In this document: positions 35,340-43,158 of the stretch, piece after piece
How positions within the stretch are numbered: the first letter of the stretch is position 1
Layout: each line of letters starts with the position of its first letter
DNA from: Sphingomonas sp. BT-65
GTDB taxonomy: Bacteria > Pseudomonadota > Alphaproteobacteria > Sphingomonadales > Sphingomonadaceae
NCBI RefSeq assembly: GCF_026107375.2
Contig: NZ_JAPCIA010000001.1
Span: forward strand, 1,426,001-1,490,000
Direction: 5' to 3'
DNA: 64,000 bases
Position numbers and translations under genes: made by a program
The notes under the pieces: generated by a model
What the model was told of the DNA's origin: nothing
Databases searched by the model: none
Seen by the model: the letters and a program-made list of their open reading frames with translations, nothing else

Positions 35340-36569
35340 ATGGCCACCCTTGCGCCCGAAGCCGCGCCCGCGGTCGATCCGCTCGACGTCACCCGGCCAG
35401 AGCTCTACCGCGACGACCTCTGGCACGAGCCGTTCCGCCGCCTGCGCGCCGAAGCCCCGGTCTATCGCTGCGAGAACAGCGCGTTCGGCCCCTATTGGTC
35501 GATCTCCACCTACAAGCCGATCGTCGAGGTCGAATCGCTCCCCGAACTCTATTCCAGCCAGGCCGGCGGCATCACCGTCGCCGACCTGATGCCGGAAGAC
35601 ATCAAGATGCCGATGTTCATCGCGATGGACCGCCCCAAGCACACCGGCCAGCGCCGCACCGTCGCCCCCGCCTTCACGCCGTCCGAGATGGTGCGGATGA
35701 CCGGCGACATCCGCCAGCGCACCGCCGAGATCCTCGATTCGCTCCCTGTCGGCGAGACGTTCGACTGGGTCGATACAGTCTCGATCGAGCTGACCACGCA
35801 GATGCTCGCCCTCCTCTTCGATTTCCCGTGGGAGGAGCGCCGCAAGCTCACCTACTGGTCCGACTGGGCCGGCGATATCGAGATCGCCAAGGACCCCGTG
35901 CGCAAGGAAGAGCGCCGCCAGATCCTGTTCCAGTGCGCCGCCGAGTTCGGCGCACTGTGGAACAGCAAGGTCGGAAAGGAGGCGACGCCCGACCTCATCT
36001 CGATGATGATCCATTCGGACGCGATGGCGGAGATGGATCAGATGGAGTTCCTCGGGAACCTCATTCTGCTCATCGTCGGCGGCAACGACACCACGCGCAA
36101 TTCGATGAGCGCCTATGCCTGGGCGCTCGAGCAGTTCCCCGACGAGCGCGCCAAGCTCGAAGCCAATCCCGAGCTGATCCCCAATGTCTGCCAGGAGATC
36201 ATCCGCTGGCAGACCCCGCTCGCGCATATGCGCCGCACCGCGACCCAGGATACCGAGTTGATGGGCCAGAAGATCGCCGAGGGCGACAAGCTCGTCCTCT
36301 GGTATCTCTCCGCCAACCGCGACGAGACCGTGTTCGAGCGCCCCGACGAGATCATCGTCGATCGCGCCAACGCCCGCCGCCACCTCGCCTTCGGTCACGG
36401 CATCCACCGCTGCGTGGGTGCGCGCCTCGCCGAGCTGCAGATCGGCGTGCTGATGGAGGAGATGGCCAAGCGCCGCCTGCGCCCCAATGTCGTAGCGGAG
36501 CCGGAGCGCGTATCCGCGTGCTTCGTCCATGGCTACAAGAAGATGCCGGTGGAGCTCAGCCGCTACTGA
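35340..36569 (+). CDS. Cytochrome P450, CYP153-like
   Basis: A 409-residue soluble P450. The I-helix motif GGNDTTRNS spans 247-255, ExxR is EIIR (286-289), and the heme loop FGHGIHRCVGARLAE has the thiolate ligand Cys358. The text MPMFIAMDRPKHTGQRRTV and GGNDTTRNSMSA recall the CYP153 group of terminal alkane/fatty-acid hydroxylases; this subfamily call is inference. No ferredoxin or ferredoxin reductase gene is adjacent, so electron partners are elsewhere. Forty-one bases separate it from the ABC exporter. Confidence 0.92.
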   Translation: MATLAPEAAPAVDPLDVTRPELYRDDLWHEPFRRLRAEAPVYRCENSAFGPYWSISTYKPIVEVESLPELYSSQAGGITVADLMPEDIKMPMFIAMDRPKHTGQRRTVAPAFTPSEMVRMTGDIRQRTAEILDSLPVGETFDWVDTVSIELTTQMLALLFDFPWEERRKLTYWSDWAGDIEIAKDPVRKEERRQILFQCAAEFGALWNSKVGKEATPDLISMMIHSDAMAEMDQMEFLGNLILLIVGGNDTTRNSMSAYAWALEQFPDERAKLEANPELIPNVCQEIIRWQTPLAHMRRTATQDTELMGQKIAEGDKLVLWYLSANRDETVFERPDEIIVDRANARRHLAFGHGIHRCVGARLAELQIGVLMEEMAKRRLRPNVVAEPERVSACFVHGYKKMPVELSRY

Positions 36570-36605
36570 GGCCGTGTCGTCATTTCGCGTGGGGTGAGCG
36601 AGGGC

Positions 36606-36674
36606 GTATCGACATTCAGGATCGAGGCCAGTTCATTCCTCCCCCTCCGGGGAGGAATGTCGGAATGTCGATAC
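36606..36674. repeat. Nested inverted repeat downstream of the P450
   Basis: Outer 12-base arms GTATCGACATTC (36606-36617) and GAATGTCGATAC (36663-36674) enclose an 11-base-pair hairpin CATTCCTCCCC-ctcc-GGGGAGGAATG (36634-36659). The inner part resembles the tip of the family A repeats. It lies after the P450 stop and may terminate its transcript. The rest of 36675-36807 shows nothing recognisable. Confidence 0.75.
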
Positions 36675-36807
36675 AGCCCAGGACTGGCGCGCACCTTGAA
36701 AAATCACGCTCCCGCTCCATCTATAGGTCATCGCTGAAAGATACTGATCGTAGGCTTCAGCGGCTGAGAGACCGTCGCGCTCCCGCTTACAGTTGCAGGG
36801 GCAGATC

Positions 36808-37014
36808 ATGGATCTCAACGAACTTCTTCATCGCCAACAGGTTGCTCTGATGTGCGCGGGTGCGGCGCAATGTGCCGAGGCACGTATCGCGCACCAGGGC
36901 ATGGCCAGCCTCTATGAAGAGCGGATTCGCGCGATATGGCCGCCTTCGGACGAGAACGCGCCGATTGCCCGGGACAGATCTGTCGATCCCGAGAGGATGC
37001 TGATCGCCGAATAG
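36808..37014 (+). CDS. Small helical protein, unknown function
   Basis: A 68-residue protein with ATG at 36808 and AGGGGCAG upstream; an earlier in-frame start adds five residues only. MDLNELLHRQQVALMCAGAAQCAEARIAHQGMASLYEERIR is an amphipathic helix with no signal peptide. Similar short proteins occur in sphingomonads without a known function. Coding probability is moderate. Confidence 0.55.
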   Translation: MDLNELLHRQQVALMCAGAAQCAEARIAHQGMASLYEERIRAIWPPSDENAPIARDRSVDPERMLIAE

Positions 37015-37080
37015 CGTCGCATCCTTGACGCGGCTGCGTCTTCGATCTTTCGTAGCCCATGCGTCGCCGAAAGGATGCCC

Positions 37081-37566
37081 ATGCCGCTCACTCGCCGCCA
37101 CCTGCTCGCCCTCGCCGGCACCGGCGGCATCGCCGTCACCTTCGGCTGCACCTCGGCCGAATCCGAGGCCGCGCAGCGGTTCGAGTTCACCCTCACCGAT
37201 GCCGAATGGCGCAAGCGCCTTACCCCCGCGCAATATCGCGTGCTGCGGCAGGCGGCGACCGAGCGCCCCTTCACCAGCCCGCTCGACAAGGAGAAGCGCG
37301 CGGGCATCTTCGCCTGCGCCGGCTGCGGCCTGCCGCTCTACAGCTCGCGCACCAAATTCGACAGCCGCACCGGCTGGCCGAGCTTCTACGCCCCGCTCAA
37401 GGACGCGATCCGCACCCGCACCGACTATCTGATCGGCGTGCCGCGCACCGAGGTGCTCTGCCGCCGCTGCGGCGGGCATCTCGGCCATGTGTTCGACGAC
37501 GGCCCGCCGCCGACCGGCAAGCGCTATTGCATGAATGGCTTGGCGATGACGTTCAGGCCGGCCTGA
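37081..37566 (+). CDS. msrB: Peptide-methionine (R)-S-oxide reductase, exported
   Basis: A 161-residue MsrB that repairs R-methionine sulfoxide. Zinc Cys pairs CAGC and CRRC and the catalytic Cys in RYCMNG are present, with GWPSF and GHLGHVF. The N-terminus LTRRHLLALAGTGG is a twin-arginine signal, and the following VTFGC may be a lipobox, so it is a periplasmic, perhaps lipid-anchored, enzyme. ATG 37081 has GAAAGG six bases upstream; ATG 37075 adds two residues. Confidence 0.94.
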   Translation: MPLTRRHLLALAGTGGIAVTFGCTSAESEAAQRFEFTLTDAEWRKRLTPAQYRVLRQAATERPFTSPLDKEKRAGIFACAGCGLPLYSSRTKFDSRTGWPSFYAPLKDAIRTRTDYLIGVPRTEVLCRRCGGHLGHVFDDGPPPTGKRYCMNGLAMTFRPA

Positions 37567-37581
37567 CGACCATCGTCCGCG

Positions 37582-37782
37582 TCACTTGACGACGAAGGTC
37601 ACGGCGAGGATCACGCGCCATTCGACGACCTTGTTGTCGCGCACCACGCCCTTGGTGTCCTTGACCCAGACGCTCTCGATATTCTGCACGGTCTCGCCGA
37701 CCTTGGCGACACCGTCGCGGATCGCGTGCTCGATGCTCTCGCTCGAGCTGGAGATGACCTCGATGACCTTCGCAACCGACAT
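37582..37782 (-). CDS. Dodecin-family flavin-binding protein
   Basis: A 66-residue dodecin: VIEVISSSSESIEHAIRDGVAKVGETVQNIESVWV, VVEWRVILAVTFVV. Dodecins form dodecameric shells that sequester flavins or coenzyme A. The N-terminus is set by ATG 37782; the longer reading to 37848 has no coding quality. It is convergent with msrB with a 15-base gap, so both may share an end. Confidence 0.9.
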   Translation of the reverse strand: MSVAKVIEVISSSSESIEHAIRDGVAKVGETVQNIESVWVKDTKGVVRDNKVVEWRVILAVTFVVK

Positions 37783-37888
37783 GGCTCTGCTCCCGTTATG
37801 GACGCCCGCCCGCGGGATCGAGAATAGCGTTGTCCCGGCTTCCCGCAAACGAAATGCCGCGGTGAAGGCAACGGTCTGAAACCAAACC

Positions 37889-37995
37889 CGTCACTCCGGC
37901 CTTGTGCCGGGGTCCACCGGGAGGCAAGCGATGGTGCTCAATCTCGCGCGGCTCGCGAGAGGCGCAGTGGATCCCGGCACAGGGCCGGGATGACG
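37889..37995. repeat. Palindromic repeat, family B
   Basis: A 107-base element with arms CGTCACTCCGGCCTTGTGCC at the left and the matching inverted arm ending in GGGATGACG. It is the same size and arm sequence as 16196-16301, while the internal sequence differs. It lies between dodecin and CHAP genes, both leftward. Confidence 0.85.
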
Positions 37996-38019
37996 ATGAA
38001 GTGAAGGGACCGGCTTGCC

Positions 38020-38571
38020 TTACTTCTGCATCGCGGTCGTGATCCCGAACTTCTCGAGATCGATCGCCGCGATCGTCACGCCGCCAAACGGCGCTTCCTC
38101 GGGCTCGATCGCCGGCGCCTTGCCGGTATAGATGAAGCCGTTGACCGGATAGGTCGAGGTGCCGAGCCCGCCGTTCGACGCGAACCACACCTTGACGCGG
38201 CTCCAGTCGCCCTTCTCGGACACGTCCACCGCGATCACATTCTTTTCGATCCCGCCGCGGCGCGACCAGTTGGCGTGGGTCAGCAGCACTTCGCGGTCGC
38301 TCAGTACCTTGGAGACCATCGCGACATGGCCGAGGCGCATGCGCTGGGTCGCCGCGAACGACATCACCGAACCTTCGACCGGCTCGCGGCCGCGCTCGTA
38401 GCGGCCTTCCGCCTGCGCCCACCAGGTGTGCGCGTTGCCATGGATCTGAATGCCGGAGATCATGCGTGCATAGGGGACGCACTGCCAGAACTGCGCGTTG
38501 GCGGGGGCGATCGTCGCCAGGCAAAGCGCTGCCATCAGCGCGAATCGCGCCGCAAGAACCTTGGCTTTCAT
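38020..38571 (-). CDS. CHAP-domain amidase/peptidase, exported
   Basis: A 183-residue protein with a signal peptide (ARFALMAALCLATIAPANA). The CHAP (NlpC/P60-like) catalytic Cys31 is in QFWQCVPYAR and the His82 in RLGHVAMVSKV, followed by HANW. Such proteins cleave peptidoglycan or act on small amides; sphingomonads carry several. ATG 38571 is the only good start, with a purine-rich leader. The upstream region to 39154 is its likely control area. Confidence 0.9.
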   Translation of the reverse strand: MKAKVLAARFALMAALCLATIAPANAQFWQCVPYARMISGIQIHGNAHTWWAQAEGRYERGREPVEGSVMSFAATQRMRLGHVAMVSKVLSDREVLLTHANWSRRGGIEKNVIAVDVSEKGDWSRVKVWFASNGGLGTSTYPVNGFIYTGKAPAIEPEEAPFGGVTIAAIDLEKFGITTAMQK

Positions 38572-39154
38572 GGTGGCCCCCTTCAGACCCCGAATCTCGA
38601 TGCAGGGTTCGTGGCAGAATGGTTCCGTCGATCCTAGAGCGCCGCCGCCGATATCCGATGAATCGTTTCGCCGCGGCGACGATTGGCATTTTGCCGGGCT
38701 GCGTCAGCGAGATCGGCTGTGCAGGAAGCTTGCAATGTTGGATTTCACTTGCTGTGCTCGCCCCTGCTTCGCTCTTTGACAGTGTCAACCGCCTCGATCC
38801 GTATTTCACGCGCGGCAAACCACCAATCATGGCGGAATTCCGCCGTTTTTCGCCGCCGCGCACGAAGTTGACAGCTGCCGCGAAACCCCTCGATTCTGTC
38901 AACCGCCACTGTCAACTTCGTAAGCTTTGGACCTCGCCGACCGTTACGGCCCTGATTCATATTTGTTGCCCGAAAGCCTCGATCCACATCTGTTTTCACT
39001 CGCCGTCCCTCAATTCGCCGCAACCAATGTTGCAACGCAAAACCATCTGTGATTCCTTGTCTGAACGGCGGACGACGCGGGGTTAAGGGTAGCGTTAACC
39101 ATCCTGGGGCATCCTCCGCCGTGAAGGAGTCGAGTGGGGTGGGAGTGAAGGAGA
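38572..39154. other. Large intergenic region with clustered GTTGACA-type motifs
   Basis: 583 bases without a supported gene and visibly less GC-rich than its surroundings. It contains TTGACAGTGTCAA (38776-38788), a perfect 12-base inverted repeat CGAAGTTGACAG / CTGTCAACTTCG (38863-38874 and 38909-38920) and another TGTCAAC at 38897. A block at 38724-38745 matches 14265-14286. TTAA-N8-TTAA at 39083-39098 is near but not equal to a CtrA site. It is probably the control region for the CHAP gene and the gene at 39155. Confidence 0.5.
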
Positions 39155-39706
39155 ATGAGCGCACGAAGTAAGCCGGCCGAAGGCGCGATGACGCTGGCCG
39201 AGATGAAGGAATTCGCCGGGTTCGCCGCGGCGACGCAGCGGTATATCCGCCGCTCGCTCGATGTCGGGCTCGAGCGCAACGACGCCATGGAGCGCTGGTC
39301 GCGCGACGTGGTCGAGGCCGCCAGCATCCGTGCCCAGGCGCATATGTACGACCGGCTTCCCGAGATTCGCGCACTGATCCCCGACGACAGCGGGCTCGAT
39401 GCGATGGAGCCGTTCATGGCGCCGCTCGTCACCGTCTCGGCCTTCGATCTGGGGCAGGGCCGGCTCACCGGCTTCTCGGCCTATCGCTTCCTCTACGAGC
39501 GGCTGATCGGCGCGGAGGTGCGGCCATGGCTGCCCGCGGCCTTCTGTGCTGCGGCGGCGCTGCCGCATCTCCATCCGGACCTGCGGCGCAAGCTGCTCCA
39601 GTCGATCAGCGAGGCCGCGGCGACCGCGTCGGGCTGGTCGAACCGTCAGCCGGCCTTCTTCCCGCAATGGGTGGAAAAGGTCGGCACCGAGCCGCTGCCC
39701 AATTGA
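39155..39706 (+). CDS. Conserved-looking hypothetical protein
   Basis: A 183-residue soluble, mostly helical protein. The ATG at 39155 follows a dense purine stretch (gggagtgaaggaga). It has an acidic-basic pattern with MKEFAGFAAATQRYIRRSLDVGLERND near the N-terminus and WLPAAFCAAAALPHLHPDLRRKLL later. No signal, no transmembrane segment and no recognised motif. Clear coding statistics and an undisturbed frame support a real gene. A start at 39188 is possible. Confidence 0.72.
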   Translation: MSARSKPAEGAMTLAEMKEFAGFAAATQRYIRRSLDVGLERNDAMERWSRDVVEAASIRAQAHMYDRLPEIRALIPDDSGLDAMEPFMAPLVTVSAFDLGQGRLTGFSAYRFLYERLIGAEVRPWLPAAFCAAAALPHLHPDLRRKLLQSISEAAATASGWSNRQPAFFPQWVEKVGTEPLPN

Positions 39707-39728
39707 GGTTTCTCCCGGCGGGTCTGCC

Positions 39729-40463
39729 CTAGCGGCAGGCTCGCCACCCCATCTCCCCGCGTTCCGCCTGGTCGAGGTGGAAGTGATCGCGATGCGCGGC
39801 GTTGTAGTCCGGCGACAACACGGTCGAGAACAGGCTGCACGCCCCGTCCCGCACCTCGCGCAGAAAGCGCGCCTTCTGCCCCCTCCCCGCCCAATCGCCG
39901 ACCAGCGTGATCCGCGTTCCGTCAGCAAGGCGGAACGCCGCGACGTCCACCGCATCGGCGGTCGAATGCTCGCTCCAGCTCGCCCCCTCGCGATTGTACA
40001 TCCGCCGGCAATTGTAGCTGCCGAAATGCTCGATCTCGGTGACGCGCTGGTTGAAGGTACGGCGCGCCGCGGGCTGCACCACCTCCCATTCCCACACCGC
40101 CAGCGCCGCCGCGACCGGGCAGGAAACACCCAGATCACCCGGCGCAAACCGGATCCGCCGCGCCCCGCCCGGCGCGAACCGCACGACATCGGCATAGCCG
40201 CATTCCCCGCCCTGCTCGCTCAGCGGTGCCAGCGCGGTGTAGCGCACTCCCGCCTTGTCGAGCGCCTTGCGGCATGCGGGGAAATCCTCGGTCAGCCCGG
40301 CCAGCTTGCGGCCGGTGAACAGTCCCACCGGCTTGCCCAGATCGAGCTCGGTCCAGGGCAGGTCCTGCGGCCGGTTGCGGACCAGTGCATAGAGCAGCAG
40401 CACCAGCGTCAGCAGCAGCGCCGCCACTACGATCGCCGCCAGGCTGTTGCGGAGCAGCTTCAT
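39729..40463 (-). CDS. Extensin-like C-terminal domain protein, membrane-anchored
   Basis: A 244-residue protein with one N-terminal helix (LAAIVVAALLLTLVLLLYALV). The extensin-like domain (PF06904 type) is recognised by SCPVAAALAVWEWEVVQPAAR, HFGSYNCRRMYNR, SEHSTADAVDVAAFRLADG and the C-terminal RDHFHLD. The His/Asp pattern resembles a D-Ala-D-Ala peptidase-like metal site, so a cell-wall role is plausible but unproven. The start overlaps the Nudix stop by four bases (ATGA). Confidence 0.9.
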   Translation of the reverse strand: MKLLRNSLAAIVVAALLLTLVLLLYALVRNRPQDLPWTELDLGKPVGLFTGRKLAGLTEDFPACRKALDKAGVRYTALAPLSEQGGECGYADVVRFAPGGARRIRFAPGDLGVSCPVAAALAVWEWEVVQPAARRTFNQRVTEIEHFGSYNCRRMYNREGASWSEHSTADAVDVAAFRLADGTRITLVGDWAGRGQKARFLREVRDGACSLFSTVLSPDYNAAHRDHFHLDQAERGEMGWRACR

Positions 40464-41209
40464 GCCCGCAGCGCCGTTCCGATCACCTGCGAGGTCACCG
40501 GATAGCCGAGCCCCTCGGGGATGCAGAGCCGCTCCTCGCCGCCGCGCGTCTCGACCCAGGGGGTGATCGGCTCCACCGGATGCGCCCGCGCGTCCGCCAC
40601 CGCCTCCGCGAAGCTGCCGAGCTGCGCCAGCCGCTCGAGGTTGCGCCGCGTCGGAAAGATGATCCGCGCCTTGCCGGCGTCGGCGGCATCCAGCACCTCT
40701 TGCGCGGTCGCCCACAACAATCGGACATTCTCGTTCCCGTCCACCACCGCTTCGGCCGCATCTTCGGGCCATCGCGCCAGATAGAAGCGCGTGTCGAACA
40801 CCTTGTGCGACACGTCGCCGGGCGGCAGCCAGCGCGCAAAGGGCACCAGCGCATTAAGGTCGAGATCGCCCCCGGCGAGCACTTCGCCCACTGGCGTCCC
40901 GCCGTAGAGCGCCGCGCGGACACCCTCGATGTCAGCCATCCCCGCGATGCCCACCGCCAGCCCCGCTTCCTCGATCATCTCGCGAATCGCGGCGATCCGC
41001 GCGGCGAGGTCATCGGGATCGCCCGGATGCAACGCCGCCAACGCGCGGTCGCCTGGATCGACTCGCCCGCCCGGAAAGACCAGCGCCCCGCCAGCAAAGC
41101 GCATCGCTGCGGATCGCTCGACGACGAGCAGCTCCGGCTGCCCCGCAGCGCGCTCGCGCATCACGATCAGCGTCGCGGCGGGGATCGGCTGGGAGGAGGC
41201 GCCCGTCAT
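40460..41209 (-). CDS. Nudix hydrolase
   Basis: A 249-residue protein. The Nudix box is split: GGRVDPGD is followed after a spacer by REMIEEAGLAVG, which gives REUxEExGU. This long form with an insert after the first Gly pair is like NUDT19-type (coenzyme A diphosphatase-like) enzymes. The rest (VFDTRFYLAR, FPTRRNLERLA) supports that group. The substrate is unproven. It overlaps the extensin gene, so they are coupled. Confidence 0.9.
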   Translation of the reverse strand: MTGASSQPIPAATLIVMRERAAGQPELLVVERSAAMRFAGGALVFPGGRVDPGDRALAALHPGDPDDLAARIAAIREMIEEAGLAVGIAGMADIEGVRAALYGGTPVGEVLAGGDLDLNALVPFARWLPPGDVSHKVFDTRFYLARWPEDAAEAVVDGNENVRLLWATAQEVLDAADAGKARIIFPTRRNLERLAQLGSFAEAVADARAHPVEPITPWVETRGGEERLCIPEGLGYPVTSQVIGTALRA

Positions 41210-41254
41210 CGCCGGCGGGTTTAGGGTCGAAGCCGACGGATGGGAAGCGACGTG

Positions 41255-42850
41255 CTACAGCAGTTGCGCCTGCACCTCCGTCTCGCGCGGCGCGCTGCGG
41301 AACGCCGCCGCCGGATCGACCAGCGGTATGTCCGGGCGGCGGCCGTCGAACAGCTCGTCGACCGTCAGGATCTGCATCCGGGCATAGCTCCGCCCGGTCG
41401 CTTCGGAGTGGAACCGCCCCACCGCGGCCGCTTCGCGCAGCATCGGCGCGGAGGGCGGCGTGCGACTGACGATCACCCCGATCGGCGCCTTCTCGCGCTC
41501 CATCGCCGAATGCAGGTCGCGCACCACCTTCACCCCGACATGCTCGCCGCCCTTGACCGACACCAGCGCCCTCGCCGTCCGCTGGCGCTCGGGCTTGAAA
41601 TAGATGATCCCGTCGATCCCCCCGTCCGGTCCCTTGCGCCGCCCGGCAAAGGGCATGGCATCGATCATCGACACCGCCCACCACTGGAACTGATAGGGGT
41701 CGCGCCGCGCCAGATCCTCGGCCGAGGCCCGGTCGCGCGGCGTCCCCTCGACATTGAGCGCAATGCCAGGAAACGCCGCCTTCATCCGCCGCTCGATCAG
41801 GCTGATTGCGAGATGCGTGACGTCGATCCCCGCCCAGCGCCGCCCCAATTTCTGCGCGGCGTGGATCGCGGTGCCGCAGCCGCAAAAGGGATCGAGCACC
41901 ACATCGCCCTCGTTCGACGAGGCGGCGATGATCCGCTCGAGCAGCGCGATCGGCTTCTGCGTCGGATAGCCGAGCCGCTCCTGCGCTTGCGAGTTGATCG
42001 CCGGGATGTCGCTCCACAGCGCCTGCACCGGCAGTCCGCGCGCCTCGTCGAGATAACGTTTCAGCCGGATGCCGCCGTTGCGCGTGAAGTGCAGCCGCCC
42101 TTCGCGGTCGAGCCGCTCCATCGTCTCGACCGGCATCCGCCAATAGGAATGCACGCCCCTATACTCATAATGATAGCCGCCGCCCGACAGCCCCTTGGCG
42201 GTGAGGTTGTCGTCCATCCACAGCCGCCCGTCGGGGTCGCGGTTGCGGAAGCGGGCTTCATAGTTGCGGTCATAGGGCGTGAATTGCGGGTTCCACACCG
42301 GCTTCGCGCCCTTCGAATAGAACAGGATGATATCGGTGTTGCGCCCATAGCGCCCGCCGTCGCTGTGCGCCGAGGTGCGCTTCCAGGTGATCTCGTTGCG
42401 GAACCGTTCGGCGCCGAACACGCCGTCCGCCAACAGCTTGAGATAGTGGCTCGCGGTCGGATCGCAGTGGAGATAGAGGCTGCCGGTGGGCTTGAGCACC
42501 CGGTGCAGTTCGATCAGCCGGATCGCCATCATCGCGAGATACGCCATCATGTCGTTCTCGCCGAGGAACGCGCGCATCGCGTTGAGCAGGTCGAACGCCC
42601 GCATGCAGCCGCTCTGCATCGCCTGGTCGAAGGCATCCTCGGCGACATCGTTCCAGTGCCACGTATCCTCGAACGCCTCGACCTGCGCCTCCGCCTCCGC
42701 CACGCCGGTCGGCGAACGGAACAGGATGTTGTAGTTCGCGTTCGAATTGAACGGCGGGTCGAGATAGACGAGATCGACGCTCTCGTCCGGAAAATGCGCG
42801 CGCAGGACGTCGAGATTGTCACCGTAGAAGAGATGATTCGCGAACTGCAT
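41255..42850 (-). CDS. DNA methyltransferase (beta-class, DPPF) fused to a nuclease-like domain
   Basis: A 531-residue protein started at ATG 42850. Motif IV DPPFNSN (31-37) comes first and motif I DPFCGCGT (320-327) later, the order of beta-class adenine-N6 or cytosine-N4 methyltransferases; about 150 residues between them should recognise DNA. The C-terminal 120 residues contain DGGIDG (Asp413) and VSVKGG (Lys433), resembling a PD-(D/E)xK Mrr-type nuclease core with Ser431 where Glu or Gln usually sits. It may be a self-contained restriction-modification enzyme or a defunct nuclease. No other restriction gene is adjacent. Confidence 0.88.
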   Translation of the reverse strand: MQFANHLFYGDNLDVLRAHFPDESVDLVYLDPPFNSNANYNILFRSPTGVAEAEAQVEAFEDTWHWNDVAEDAFDQAMQSGCMRAFDLLNAMRAFLGENDMMAYLAMMAIRLIELHRVLKPTGSLYLHCDPTASHYLKLLADGVFGAERFRNEITWKRTSAHSDGGRYGRNTDIILFYSKGAKPVWNPQFTPYDRNYEARFRNRDPDGRLWMDDNLTAKGLSGGGYHYEYRGVHSYWRMPVETMERLDREGRLHFTRNGGIRLKRYLDEARGLPVQALWSDIPAINSQAQERLGYPTQKPIALLERIIAASSNEGDVVLDPFCGCGTAIHAAQKLGRRWAGIDVTHLAISLIERRMKAAFPGIALNVEGTPRDRASAEDLARRDPYQFQWWAVSMIDAMPFAGRRKGPDGGIDGIIYFKPERQRTARALVSVKGGEHVGVKVVRDLHSAMEREKAPIGVIVSRTPPSAPMLREAAAVGRFHSEATGRSYARMQILTVDELFDGRRPDIPLVDPAAAFRSAPRETEVQAQLL

Positions 42851-42853
42851 CTG

Positions 42854-42908
42854 ACGTTCCCACCGCGTGGCACCGCGCGGGAACGTTAGACGATCATTAC
42901 GGGAACGT
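42854..42908. promoter_or_regulatory. Inverted ACGTTCCC/GGGAACGT sites at the methyltransferase start
   Basis: ACGTTCCC (42854-42861) and GGGAACGT (42879-42886) form an inverted pair 17 bases apart, directly upstream of the methyltransferase ATG. A third GGGAACGT copy is at 42901-42908. Such an arrangement can be an operator for self-regulation of modification genes; this is inferred from position only. The remaining gap to 43158 has a CGAAACC/GGTTTCG inverted pair near 43070-43100 but no gene. Confidence 0.5.
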
Positions 42909-43158
42909 GGGTGAATGTACATCCGTTCCGGAGCCATTGCGCGAGGTCGCTGTGCTCTACACCGGCCCCAGCTTCTTCGAAGCGCCGGTGCTCGGATTCG
43001 GTTTCACCTGCTGCCCGCGCTCTCCACGCCGCCCCGAATGTCCAGCGATGCGAGCCTCTTACGCCCGTACCGAAACCTCCATCCCGGATCGGTTTCGTTT
43101 GAAACAAATGGAACCTTATTCTCTGGTGCAACGCAGCATTATTGCGTAAGCGAGCGCG

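Noticed and set aside
35295..36530. A 411-codon leftward frame opposite the P450
   Set aside because: The P450 has all family signatures on the other strand; the reverse frame is low complexity.
39083..39098. Possible CtrA binding site (TTAA spacer TTAA)
   Set aside because: The spacer is eight bases, while the CtrA consensus needs seven.
42851..42937. Upstream extension of the DNA methyltransferase
   Set aside because: It would translate through the inverted GGGAACGT sites, and the family N-terminus fits ATG 42850.
42886..43131. Leftward 81-codon frame between the methyltransferase and nasT
   Set aside because: No ribosome site or family resemblance, and it runs through the inverted-repeat region.
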